Part shown: positions 45,466 through 54,275 of the stretch, one piece after another
Position numbering within the stretch: the stretch's first letter is position 1
How the letters are laid out: each line of letters begins with the position of its first letter
Source: Puteibacter caeruleilacunae
GTDB taxonomy: Bacteria; Bacteroidota; Bacteroidia; Bacteroidales; Prolixibacteraceae
NCBI GenBank assembly: GCA_005217565.1
Contig: SJCO01000004.1
Location: forward strand, 62,001-126,000
Length of the DNA: 64,000 nt
Reading direction: 5' to 3'
Position numbers and translations under genes: made by a program
Notes under the pieces: model-generated
What the model was told of the DNA's origin: nothing
Databases searched by the model: none
Seen by the model: the letters and a program-made list of their open reading frames with translations, nothing else

Positions 45466-45514
45466 AATTAAAGATTTTATCTAATGACTACATCTTGGAA
45501 AGTATTAATATAGC

Positions 45515-46114
45515 CTATCGTTTCAACTTTCTCATAACTTTTGCAGGATTACCTACAACCATCACATTATCTGGTACACTTTTTCGAATTAAAGATCCTG
45601 CACCAACCATAACATTCTTCCCAACAGTTACACCCTGAATAATAGTACTACCAGCACCGATCCAAGAACCATCTCCAATATTTACATTTCCACAAAGTGT
45701 AACGCCGGGAGAGACATGAACATAGTCGCCAATAACACAATCATGATCAACTGATGCCCTAGTATTGATAATACACTGTTTTCCAATAGTTGATCCTGCC
45801 TGAACAACGGCATTATGAAATACGACAGTACCTTCCTCTATTTTAGCTCTTTTAGATACTACTGCCGAAGGATGAATGGCCAATGGAGAATTAAATTTAA
45901 ACTTCTCCGATAATGTTTTTCTAATTTCGTTACTCCCGATCCCAAAAACAACCACTGCAGTATCATCTATTTCTGATGAACGCAAGACTGGCAAATCCAT
46001 GAAAGCATTCTTAGCTGCATCATCATCAACAAATCCATTCACTTCAATTTCATTAGCCTCAAGACAATCAAGTATTACCTTACCATGCCCACTTGCACCA
46101 TAAATATATGTCAT
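45515..46114 (-). CDS. PglD/NeuD-family sugar O/N-acetyltransferase
   Basis: 199 residues. The Rossmann-like N-terminal part YIYGASGHGKVILDCLEAN (about 3-21) is followed by left-handed beta-helix hexapeptide repeats (VHVSPGVTLCGNVNIG, WIGAGSTIIQGVTVG). PglD acetylates UDP-4-amino-sugars. The gene lies between the PglC-like transferase (6-bp gap) and the aminotransferase on the same strand. Confidence 0.92.
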   Translation of the reverse strand: MTYIYGASGHGKVILDCLEANEIEVNGFVDDDAAKNAFMDLPVLRSSEIDDTAVVVFGIGSNEIRKTLSEKFKFNSPLAIHPSAVVSKRAKIEEGTVVFHNAVVQAGSTIGKQCIINTRASVDHDCVIGDYVHVSPGVTLCGNVNIGDGSWIGAGSTIIQGVTVGKNVMVGAGSLIRKSVPDNVMVVGNPAKVMRKLKR

Positions 46115-46120
46115 GATTAT

Positions 46121-46738
46121 TTAGTTAGATCCAACAAATTTTTCCATTGTAGCACTTCCATCTGCACTAATCCCTTCACTTACAAAAACTTTTTTTATTG
46201 TCGTAAAAATGATTTTAAGATCCATCATAAAGGAAATGTTATCAACATATTCAACGTCCAAACGAAATTTTTCCTCCCAGCTAATAGCATTTCTCCCATT
46301 CACCTGAGCCCAACCTGTAATGCCAGGTTTCACTTCATGTCTTCTTGCTTGTTCTTCGTTATACAAAGGCAGATATTCCATTAATAGTGGACGAGGACCA
46401 ACCAGGCTTATGTCACCTATCAAGACATTTAGTAACTGTGGTAATTCATCAATAGAGGTCTTTCTTACAAATAAACCTATTGGAGTCAGTCTATCTGCAT
46501 CAGGTAAAAGAATTCCATTTGAATCTTTTTTATCATTCATTGTCTTGAATTTAATAATACGAAATTCCTTTCCTTTAAAACCCGGTCGCGACTGAATAAA
46601 AAACACTCCAGATTCCTTATTTGCAATGTATAAAAAAACTATCACAATCAACAATATAGGCGAGGCCAACAACAAACCAATCAATGCAATAACAAAATCA
46701 AAAACCCTCTTTAAGAACAACTTATACATATTTCTCAT
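46121..46738 (-). CDS. PglC-like phosphoglycosyl transferase (sugar transferase)
   Basis: 205 residues: one N-terminal re-entrant membrane helix (about 12-38), then the catalytic core with the D97-E98 dyad (TSIDELPQLLNVLIGD) and GPRPLL, and KPGITGWAQVNGRN. This monotopic class transfers a sugar phosphate to undecaprenyl phosphate and starts the repeat unit. The start codon overlaps the deacetylase stop by 4 nt (ATGA). It is the short PglC form rather than the five-helix WbaP/WcaJ form. Confidence 0.94.
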   Translation of the reverse strand: MRNMYKLFLKRVFDFVIALIGLLLASPILLIVIVFLYIANKESGVFFIQSRPGFKGKEFRIIKFKTMNDKKDSNGILLPDADRLTPIGLFVRKTSIDELPQLLNVLIGDISLVGPRPLLMEYLPLYNEEQARRHEVKPGITGWAQVNGRNAISWEEKFRLDVEYVDNISFMMDLKIIFTTIKKVFVSEGISADGSATMEKFVGSN

Positions 46739-47586
46739 ACATTAATAATGTCCGTTTTATTCCAATCAATCATCGTATCTGCTCTTTCTAAGCTAACAAA
46801 CTCATTCTCTCTAATCAACTTTTCAAATTTTGAAAAACATGAATTCAATCCGTAATAATTTTTGAAATAACGCAATATTAAATTTTCACCATCCACTAAT
46901 TTCGTCTTTCGCTCTTGTTCCTTATCAAAATCTCGAAGATGAAAATATGTCATTACATAATCACTTCTGTTTATGATCTTATTTATCTTGCTATAAGGGA
47001 AAAGTCTAAAATATCCCCCTCCAGAATAAGCAATTCTTTTACCCAACATATCAGTTAATGAAATAGGGAATTCTTTCATAGTAATACCATTATATTTAAC
47101 AATAGCTGGCCTATCTGTATTGTAACTTGGAAATCCACCAAAACTCCTTATGGCTGGGAAAATAGAACAATCAAATAATATCCCATTTTGGGCTAGTACT
47201 TCTAATGCCCACTTATTCTTCTCTGATATTGAAAAAGCGGGAGCTCTATAAGCAGTAACTTTATTACCTGCTATATTTTCTAATATAGAAATCGCCTTAC
47301 AAGTATCCTCTTCAAATTCCTCCCTTGATACATCCGACAAGAATTGATGACCATATGAATGACAACCTATTTGATGTCCCCTATCTGCAATAAGCTTTAT
47401 TACTTCAGGATATCTTTCTGCCATGATCCCTAAACAGAAAAACGTAGCTTTAAAGCCTCGCTCATCCAATAGATCTAATATTTGATTTAGATAAGAGTCT
47501 AATCGTGGAATATAATCCTCTTTATTACCTATCTTATAATGATCATACACCCACAGGTCTTCTATATCAAATGTCAATATATTCAT
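46735..47586 (-). CDS. Polysaccharide deacetylase (NodB/DUF3473-type)
   Basis: 283 residues. TFDIED holds the catalytic Asp (D7) and an acidic pair; GCHSYGHQ holds metal ligands H76 and H80; AYRAPAFS is the next NodB motif. The C-terminal DUF3473-like part (GGGYFRLFPYS) resembles deacetylases of exopolysaccharide loci. It is expected to remove N-acetyl groups from the polymer or its precursor. There is no signal peptide, so it may act in the cytoplasm. It overlaps the PglC-like gene by 4 nt. Confidence 0.9.
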   Translation of the reverse strand: MNILTFDIEDLWVYDHYKIGNKEDYIPRLDSYLNQILDLLDERGFKATFFCLGIMAERYPEVIKLIADRGHQIGCHSYGHQFLSDVSREEFEEDTCKAISILENIAGNKVTAYRAPAFSISEKNKWALEVLAQNGILFDCSIFPAIRSFGGFPSYNTDRPAIVKYNGITMKEFPISLTDMLGKRIAYSGGGYFRLFPYSKINKIINRSDYVMTYFHLRDFDKEQERKTKLVDGENLILRYFKNYYGLNSCFSKFEKLIRENEFVSLERADTMIDWNKTDIINV

Positions 47587-47592
47587 AACACG

Positions 47593-48168
47593 TTACTTGT
47601 CTTTTCTTTCTTCTATTTTCTTAACCACTCGAGCAGGTCGACCAGTCGCAATTGTCCAAGCCGGAATATCCTTTGTAACCAAAGAACCTGCCCCTACAAT
47701 TGCTCCTTCACCTACCGTAACACCTGGAAGTACAAAACATTCCATTCCAATTAAACAACCTTTTTTTAAATGAATGCCTCTTGTTATATATCCTAGTTTG
47801 GCATAATCATCGCCTTTATGATAGTTACGCAAATCTCTCTGATGACATAAAAGTCGAACTCCGCCAGCAATATGGACATGGTCTTCAAGAGTTATCAAGT
47901 GGGAGTATCCAGAATCTACGATTACATGATCACCTATAAAAACATCTTTCCCTACATTACAACCTATTGTCTTGAAAACCCAAGGTCGTAATTTTCTTGG
48001 AGATAGAGGAGACAAGAGAACTGAGTTCATAAAGTACTTAAGTAAAAAAGCATCTCGATATGTTTTAAATACCTTTTTAATAACCGTATGCGCAGAAACA
48101 TCTCCGTATTGTGTTTCTGAGTAATTCAGTCCAATCTTTCGAAGAAACTTAAATGTAAAACTAGCCAT
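47593..48168 (-). CDS. Hexapeptide-repeat acyltransferase (WcaF/WbbJ-like)
   Basis: 191 residues. Left-handed beta-helix repeats (VFIGDHVIVDSGYSHLITLE, GCLIGMECFVLPGVTVGEGA, IVGAGSLVTKDIP) place it among LbH acyltransferases that O-acetylate polysaccharides. The N-terminal ~60 residues are helical and less conserved. It is packed 6 bp from the deacetylase gene and 4 bp from the GT2 gene, as one operon. Confidence 0.88.
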   Translation of the reverse strand: MASFTFKFLRKIGLNYSETQYGDVSAHTVIKKVFKTYRDAFLLKYFMNSVLLSPLSPRKLRPWVFKTIGCNVGKDVFIGDHVIVDSGYSHLITLEDHVHIAGGVRLLCHQRDLRNYHKGDDYAKLGYITRGIHLKKGCLIGMECFVLPGVTVGEGAIVGAGSLVTKDIPAWTIATGRPARVVKKIEERKDK

Positions 48169-48172
48169 AATG

Positions 48173-48934
48173 TTATTTGATAAACGCCGCTAATACAAAT
48201 TGCTTAATTTTCCTAATTAACTTAATATATACAAGGCCACAAGGCGGATTTTCTCCATTTATTCTCCAGCATTGTTTTATCTGATTTTTTGATTCACTCT
48301 TCAGCCTACTAGTATAACTTTGTGTACTAATGCCTCCTAAAGAAAAATATATAATATACTCGTTTAGTCTTTTTATTCTTGCCTTGTTAAAATAAAAGTA
48401 CCTCAAAAACCATTCATAATCGGAACTTGGATGTAAATCCAAATTATAATATCCAAATTTACTAATCAACTCTGTTTTTACATATATACTTTGATGTGAT
48501 GGCATCCATCCTCTACGAACTAAAGATCTAGTAAATTCAGGACTCTTGTTAACTCTAATAGATTGTCCTTTTTCATTTACAATTTTACTATTACCATAAG
48601 ATATATCAATATTATACCTATTAAAATGTTCAACTATCTTTTTTATTGTATCATTAGAATACAACCGATCTCCAGCATGAATTAGCCCTACAATATTACC
48701 AGTGGCACACCTTAGTCCTTTATTAATTGCATCGTACAATCCATTATCTTCTTCAGAAATTAATTTAGTAATATGAGAACTGTGCTTTTCTATCAGTGAT
48801 AATGTATCATCTGTCGAACCTCCATCAACAACAATATATTCAATATCGGTATAATTTTGATTTATGACAGAGAGTAAGGTATCTTCGATATCCCGTTCAT
48901 TATTGTAGCAAATAGTTATTATACTAACCTTCAT
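48173..48934 (-). CDS. Family 2 glycosyltransferase (WcaE-like)
   Basis: 253 residues. The GT-A opening MKVSIITICYNNERDIEDTL, the nucleotide-sugar motif VVDGGSTDDTL (about 35-45) and AGDRLY (in place of the common DxD) are present. The sequence NGLYDAINKGLRCATGNIVG is typical of the WcaE-like GT2 group. It adds one sugar of the repeat unit; donor and linkage cannot be read from sequence. Confidence 0.92.
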   Translation of the reverse strand: MKVSIITICYNNERDIEDTLLSVINQNYTDIEYIVVDGGSTDDTLSLIEKHSSHITKLISEEDNGLYDAINKGLRCATGNIVGLIHAGDRLYSNDTIKKIVEHFNRYNIDISYGNSKIVNEKGQSIRVNKSPEFTRSLVRRGWMPSHQSIYVKTELISKFGYYNLDLHPSSDYEWFLRYFYFNKARIKRLNEYIIYFSLGGISTQSYTSRLKSESKNQIKQCWRINGENPPCGLVYIKLIRKIKQFVLAAFIK

Positions 48935-48943
48935 TTTTCATAC

Positions 48944-49591
48944 TTATTTTATAATATTTTTGAATTCTCTAATATTTTCTAAATTCACTTCCTCTGCGAA
49001 TAATTTCAAGTTACGTTTCAAACATTTTTCTTCTAAGTTCCACCATTTTAAATCGCATAACTCTTTGATTATGTCGTCTCTAAAACGATATCTTACAATT
49101 CGACCAGGAATTCCGACCACAATTGCATAATCAGGAACATCTTTAGTTACAATTGCTCCTGCTCCAATTATTGCTCCATTACCTATTTCGACTCCACCCA
49201 TTATTATTGCCTTGGTTCCAATCCACACATCATTACCAATATTGACCTTTTGCACTGGATCATATGAATCATTCTCAACCCAACGATGTTTGGTTGAATT
49301 CTTCCTCGCGGTAAAAATTGGCGATGTGGACATAAAATAATGACTATGAGAAGCTAATCCAATAGAACAGTCACTTGCAATAGAAACAAACTTACCAATT
49401 GATGCATTCACAACTTTGCTTCTAGGCCCAATATAGGTGTAAGCGGAGACATTCGAAGAGAAAACTTTAACTTGGTGACAAATACGAGCTCTTTTATTAA
49501 TATTAGAACGATAATCAATAAATGCTAATTTTGAAATCTTTAGATTCAAAATATACCTAATCAGCCCCAACACATAAGATAATTTTCCCAT
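48944..49591 (-). CDS. CatB-like hexapeptide acetyltransferase
   Basis: 215 residues. LbH repeats and the xenobiotic-acyltransferase-type motif NDVWIGTKAIIMGGVEIGNG, IIGAGAIVTKDVPDYAIVVG are seen, with a loop SHSHYFMSTSPIFTARK after the first coils. It is probably a polysaccharide O-acetyltransferase of this locus. It lies 4 bp after GT4 number 1 and 9 bp before the GT2 gene. Confidence 0.9.
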   Translation of the reverse strand: MGKLSYVLGLIRYILNLKISKLAFIDYRSNINKRARICHQVKVFSSNVSAYTYIGPRSKVVNASIGKFVSIASDCSIGLASHSHYFMSTSPIFTARKNSTKHRWVENDSYDPVQKVNIGNDVWIGTKAIIMGGVEIGNGAIIGAGAIVTKDVPDYAIVVGIPGRIVRYRFRDDIIKELCDLKWWNLEEKCLKRNLKLFAEEVNLENIREFKNIIK

Positions 49592-49595
49592 ATTC

Positions 49596-50699
49596 CTAAT
49601 TAAGATATTTTTTTAAAACTTCTATTTGATAATTTGGATTATATTTCTCATCAATTACTTCGAAGCATTTTTTTCGAACACTCTCTCGATCAACCTCGCT
49701 ACTTAGCCAAAATTTAATACCATCAACTAACGAACTTAGATCGCCATATTTAAAAAAAGCACCAGTAACACCTTCCTTTATAGCCTCAAACTCTGGCATT
49801 TGAAGAGGGAAGCAATCATGTGTAATTACAGGAGTACCATACCCCATAACATGCATTGCCGTCAAACCAACATTTCCTGGAGAAACACACAGATCCGCAT
49901 TGTATAATAACTCTGCAATTTTCAATTCATCGTAGCAAGGCCCATAAAACCAAATATACTTTTCCAACCTATACTTGGCAACCAAATCTTTCAATTCATT
50001 CTCCATTTCCCCTCCACCAACAAATGTCAAATTAACTTCTATGTTCCTCTCTCTAAGCACAGAAACAGCATTTACTAATAAAGGCAGTTGTTTAATTGTT
50101 GTTAATCGACCAATAAAAATTAAATTACTGAAATTATTATTAAAGTGATTCGCAAATATTTCCGTTTCTTTCAACTTTTTACGATGATTGCGTTGCTCCA
50201 AATAGTTCATCGAATTATAAATCACATGTAGCTTATCTTTTTTTATACCTTGGTCCATCATAAGGTTCTTTGCATGCTTTCCATACAAAAACACACCTTG
50301 TGCGAGTGAAAAAAAGATCTTTTTCATAAAACTTCTCATCATCGATTCTTTCCCATACCATCCATGAGACCACAAATAAATCCTCTTTTTTGTAAATTTT
50401 GCCAATATCAACATTAACCATGTACTAACGCAAATGGATTCTCCCAACATAAGATAAATAGTGTACTCTTCATGAAGCAAAGACAAAATACCTTTCTGAT
50501 AATAAAGAGGATATCTGACAAACTTGACATTTTTCACCTCTTTTTTGAATCCCTTCAAATCCTCATAGTTCATTTTTTTTATATCCGACAACTTATCGCC
50601 GAATACAAAATCGCAATTCATATCCCTATCCATTAGACAGAATATATCCTTCCTATAATGTTGCGCATAATTATATATAACACAAATTTTTGTTGACAT
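49596..50699 (-). CDS. Family 4-type glycosyltransferase 1
   Basis: 367 residues, GT-B fold. The C-terminal nucleotide-binding half carries FIGRLTTIKQLPLLV, FVGGGEMENELKDL, and SPGNVGLTAMHVMGYGTPVI. The usual E-x7-E motif is altered: Asn replaces the first Glu. The N-terminal acceptor half is hydrophobic and Lys-rich, typical of inner-face membrane association. Part of the contiguous minus-strand assembly block. Confidence 0.87.
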   Translation of the reverse strand: MSTKICVIYNYAQHYRKDIFCLMDRDMNCDFVFGDKLSDIKKMNYEDLKGFKKEVKNVKFVRYPLYYQKGILSLLHEEYTIYLMLGESICVSTWLMLILAKFTKKRIYLWSHGWYGKESMMRSFMKKIFFSLAQGVFLYGKHAKNLMMDQGIKKDKLHVIYNSMNYLEQRNHRKKLKETEIFANHFNNNFSNLIFIGRLTTIKQLPLLVNAVSVLRERNIEVNLTFVGGGEMENELKDLVAKYRLEKYIWFYGPCYDELKIAELLYNADLCVSPGNVGLTAMHVMGYGTPVITHDCFPLQMPEFEAIKEGVTGAFFKYGDLSSLVDGIKFWLSSEVDRESVRKKCFEVIDEKYNPNYQIEVLKKYLN

Positions 50700-50735
50700 A
50701 AACTTTTGAATGATATTTAATACTAACCTGATTAT

Positions 50736-51884
50736 TTACATACCGTAATCTATTAAAGATTTCATTCTTTCAACACCAGCATTAAAGCTAAATTTCTTTA
50801 AATATTCCTTCTGAATAAAATCTTTTTTCACTGCTTTACTATTTATATCAACAATGAGTCTATCCAATGCCTTTCGAAAAGATTTTGGAGAATCAAAACC
50901 ATAAAAGAAATTAGTGTTTTGAAATGAATCAAATCCCCTACATGAAATGTTATGAGATATAACAGGAAGTCCCAATCTCAATCCATCCATAATTCGCAAT
51001 TTCAATCCTCCTCCAACTCTCGTCGGACATATATAGATATCACCATTCGCGATAATCTCAGAGATATTCTGGGGATTTGGAATCAACCTCACATTGTTAT
51101 ACTTTTCACACAAACCAACTATTGATTCTGTGGGCTGTCTTCCAGCAATTACGATTTCCACGTCTTCAGGTAAATACGCGTACAACTCTGAAAAGAAATA
51201 ATCAATAGCATCTATTGTCTGTACAGTACATAAAGAACCTGTAATCACCAATTTTAATCTTGTGTTAAAATTTGAGTCTAAAATAGAGTAAATCCTTTCA
51301 TTTTGACACTCACTGCAGCCAATGACTCCATTTATTCCATTGTTTGAGCCGTATGTTTTGATAAATTTATCTTTATCTGCATTGGTTAAAAATAAATTAT
51401 ATCTACTTTCCAAATAAGCTTTTTTCTGATTTATCTTAACGTGTTGAAGAAGCAAAAAGTCTCTAATTAAATTTGTTCTATTATCCCAAAAATATTCAGG
51501 TTCATAATTATGGTGTATTGTAATAGTTTTGAGTCCTAATTTATTAACATAGTCCACTAATGATGCCGAAATACTACTGTGATCAAAAACACAATATTCA
51601 TATTCCTTATGATTATCCTTTAAATAAGAACGAACAAAATTGGTAAACCGATGCATTTCACCAGTAAATAAAGAACAACATTTTGATAATATTGACCTAG
51701 GTCCTACCCCCAATAATCTATCGTATTTAATATTACTTTCTCCAACATTACAACTTTTTGAAAGGCACAGATCAATATTCCCTTCGCTAATCGCGCTGAG
51801 CATTTCAATATACGATCTAGTTGCTAAACCACCACCAGATGGTTTACAGGGATTATGTTTGGATATAAAAAGTATCTTAGACAT
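50736..51884 (-). CDS. Family 4-type glycosyltransferase 2
   Basis: 382 residues from ATG 51884; an ATG at 51896 adds four residues. Opening SKILFISKHNPCKPSGGGLA has the N-terminal Gly-rich loop of GT-B enzymes. The C-terminal half has VITGSLCTVQTIDAIDYF, IVIAGRQP and GGGLKLRIMDGLRLGLPVIS. It overlaps the preceding glycosyltransferase gene by 8 bp. The substrate is not predictable. Confidence 0.87.
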   Translation of the reverse strand: MSKILFISKHNPCKPSGGGLATRSYIEMLSAISEGNIDLCLSKSCNVGESNIKYDRLLGVGPRSILSKCCSLFTGEMHRFTNFVRSYLKDNHKEYEYCVFDHSSISASLVDYVNKLGLKTITIHHNYEPEYFWDNRTNLIRDFLLLQHVKINQKKAYLESRYNLFLTNADKDKFIKTYGSNNGINGVIGCSECQNERIYSILDSNFNTRLKLVITGSLCTVQTIDAIDYFFSELYAYLPEDVEIVIAGRQPTESIVGLCEKYNNVRLIPNPQNISEIIANGDIYICPTRVGGGLKLRIMDGLRLGLPVISHNISCRGFDSFQNTNFFYGFDSPKSFRKALDRLIVDINSKAVKKDFIQKEYLKKFSFNAGVERMKSLIDYGM

Positions 51885-53052
51885 AACAAAGTTCATTTAC
51901 GATTTCCACAAATTCCTGACAAACGACCGCCCAGTTCTTCTTACGTAGGTCATATTCATATCTTTGTTCCTCACAACCAATGGAATCTTGTATTGCAACA
52001 ATAAAATCATTTTCACTATAACTAACAGAAACAGACAGTTTTTCAAGTTCAATAGTATCATGATACGCAACAATAGGTTTTCTAGCGGCCATAGCTTGAT
52101 AATACTTTGCTGTAATCCCCCAAGGTTTATCTTGATATCTATCCTCAGGATTTGGAACAATGATCAAATCTGCATTTGTAACCCACTTTGGAACATCCTC
52201 GGACAATACACCTGGAACAAAACACAAATTCCTTATATTCTCAAATTCCTTCTTATATTTATCATCTGGCATTTCTGGACAAACTATTACAAAATTTACA
52301 TTAGTTAATGCTTTAGCAGCTTTAATAATTAACTGCCAATTAGGTGCTAATGCTCCCATATATAAGGCAGTATTCGCTTTTTGCAGTGCAACAGGCTTTT
52401 TATACTGTTTTTCAAACAAACAAGTATCTACACCATTAGACAACACTTTATATGTAACGTTATTTTTAAATCCAGAAACTACCTTCTCATACAACTGTAA
52501 GCCCTGCTCATTTACTGGTAACACAATATCTGCTAAATTCAAAATTTCCTTTTCAAAAATACACTTAGCTTCCGAGATATTGCTATTAGCGATAATAGGA
52601 TCTGAAGGACGATAAATTATTTTACTATTAGGGAATAACTTTTTAATCTTATTTATTAAAAATACAGATTCATTAGATTCAAATACAAAAACATCGGTAC
52701 CTTTAAAATAATTTCTCGCAAATTTAGAAAAAGATTTTACTGAATTAGTTATTAACCATGTATTTAGCCTATCAGGTACAAACGTTCTAAGAGGCCCCGG
52801 AAGTGCTAATGTTGGAAATGTTATGTTTAACAGCGTGTTGCCTCCCAATTTATACTTCTTCCCTCCTACTAATTTTTTTAGAACACCTTTATTTAATCTC
52901 TCACTTTTTTTAAAATAAATATAATAAGGCCGAGAAAAACTAAAAAATACGGTTTCCATCCCTTTTTCACAACAGTACTCTGCAAATTTATGAAAACCAC
53001 CCAATCTTTTCGTTTCCCAATTATGAAACGTTATAAACACAACTTTTGCCAT
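51877..53052 (-). CDS. Glycosyltransferase (TuaH-like GT-B)
   Basis: 391 residues from ATG 53052, where MAKVVFITFHNWETKRLGG begins a GT-B domain; ATGs at 53103 and 53160 would add a non-conserved extension overlapping the polymerase gene even more. The C-terminal part includes ALYMGALAPNWQLI, VTNADLIIVPNPEDRY and PWGITAKYYQAMAARKPIVA, as in TuaH-like teichuronic/EPS glycosyltransferases. It overlaps the polymerase gene by 32 bp. Confidence 0.82.
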   Translation of the reverse strand: MAKVVFITFHNWETKRLGGFHKFAEYCCEKGMETVFFSFSRPYYIYFKKSERLNKGVLKKLVGGKKYKLGGNTLLNITFPTLALPGPLRTFVPDRLNTWLITNSVKSFSKFARNYFKGTDVFVFESNESVFLINKIKKLFPNSKIIYRPSDPIIANSNISEAKCIFEKEILNLADIVLPVNEQGLQLYEKVVSGFKNNVTYKVLSNGVDTCLFEKQYKKPVALQKANTALYMGALAPNWQLIIKAAKALTNVNFVIVCPEMPDDKYKKEFENIRNLCFVPGVLSEDVPKWVTNADLIIVPNPEDRYQDKPWGITAKYYQAMAARKPIVAYHDTIELEKLSVSVSYSENDFIVAIQDSIGCEEQRYEYDLRKKNWAVVCQEFVEIVNELCYV

Positions 53053-54274
53053 ACACTTGTGACATTTTATATTTAGTGAATTTATCTTTACTTTTTGAGA
53101 CATAGGCCAAGATGCAAAATGGGAACAAATAATGCATTGAGAAAAAAATGATCTCAACATTCATTAATATGACAATTATCAAAAACATTGCAAATCTAAG
53201 CGTACTATCCTCCTTATTATAGGCTATCTTCCAAAACAATAATAATACAATACAAAGTAAGGAAAATCCAACTATCCCATAATCTACAAGACACAATAAG
53301 TAAACATTATGAGGAGAAAACATATCCCTGGAATAAGCCCCAATATTTCTTCCTCTAATGTATGGATTTATGTAACCACTCCCATTTCCAATAATTGGAC
53401 TTTCTTTAAATAACTCATAAGCCATTTCCCACCTTTCTGTTCTACCTGAAGTAATATCGCCAGATTCAATTGAGTTATTAAATCTCTCCTTGAAACCTTC
53501 CATAACTTTCAGTTCTTTTATACTTCTACTAAAGAAAACAACTCCAATCAAACACAGTGCGAAAACAAAAACGCTTCTTTGTTTTTTTAAATGACGGATC
53601 CACTTGAAAGAAAGAAACAAAACAAACAATACTTGCGCAAGCAAAGCCCCCCTAGAAAATGTAAAAATAATCGCAACCGTAGTAAAACAAACAGAACCAA
53701 CTCTTATTGTCCGATTTATTTTAAAACAATGATATACAATAGTACCCACTATGAATAAAACAACAGCAGTCCCTGTTGATCCCCCCACTGTAGAACTTAT
53801 ACGAGTAATACCACCATACTCCTGTCTATCCTGCATTCCAGAATATGTTATTACTGTTGAAAATAATACAATTTCTATCCCTAATAAAACTAAAGCTCCC
53901 AATAATATCCACTTTAAATATGGAATGTGCTTGGTTTTAATAGGAAAGAGTCCAAACATAAGTGTTGTCAGAAAAAAGTCACTTCCTCCTAAAAAATTTA
54001 TAACTGGATTAGGAAAAGAATTCCAAACACACCCAATATAAACAAAAATCAATCCTATTATTGATACAGTGACTAATTTAATATTCCGCCCTTTAACTTG
54101 AGGAAAAAAAATTACCATCAATAAAAAGGAAAGTTCAGGAAGGAAAAGTGGATAGTTAAATAAATTATACGTAAACCTAGTCTCCCAAGAATCTAAGAAA
54201 AACCATCGGCATAAAACAGGAAAAACCAAAAGAAAAACATATATACAATCTACAATTCTAAATTCCTTTCTCAT
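53021..54274 (-). CDS. wzy: Wzy-type O-antigen/EPS polymerase
   Basis: A 417-residue integral membrane protein with about 10-12 helices and the O-antigen ligase/polymerase loop (GNGSGYINPYIRGRNI, FSPHNVYLLCLVDYGIVGFS) following the FTFSRGALLAQ helix. It joins flipped repeat units in the periplasm. The start is one base pair from the flippase stop, so the two are coupled. Such proteins are poorly conserved; the call rests on topology and the PHN loop. Confidence 0.87.
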   Translation of the reverse strand: MRKEFRIVDCIYVFLLVFPVLCRWFFLDSWETRFTYNLFNYPLFLPELSFLLMVIFFPQVKGRNIKLVTVSIIGLIFVYIGCVWNSFPNPVINFLGGSDFFLTTLMFGLFPIKTKHIPYLKWILLGALVLLGIEIVLFSTVITYSGMQDRQEYGGITRISSTVGGSTGTAVVLFIVGTIVYHCFKINRTIRVGSVCFTTVAIIFTFSRGALLAQVLFVLFLSFKWIRHLKKQRSVFVFALCLIGVVFFSRSIKELKVMEGFKERFNNSIESGDITSGRTERWEMAYELFKESPIIGNGSGYINPYIRGRNIGAYSRDMFSPHNVYLLCLVDYGIVGFSLLCIVLLLFWKIAYNKEDSTLRFAMFLIIVILMNVEIIFFSMHYLFPFCILAYVSKSKDKFTKYKMSQVYGKSCVYNVS

Positions 54275-54275
54275 A

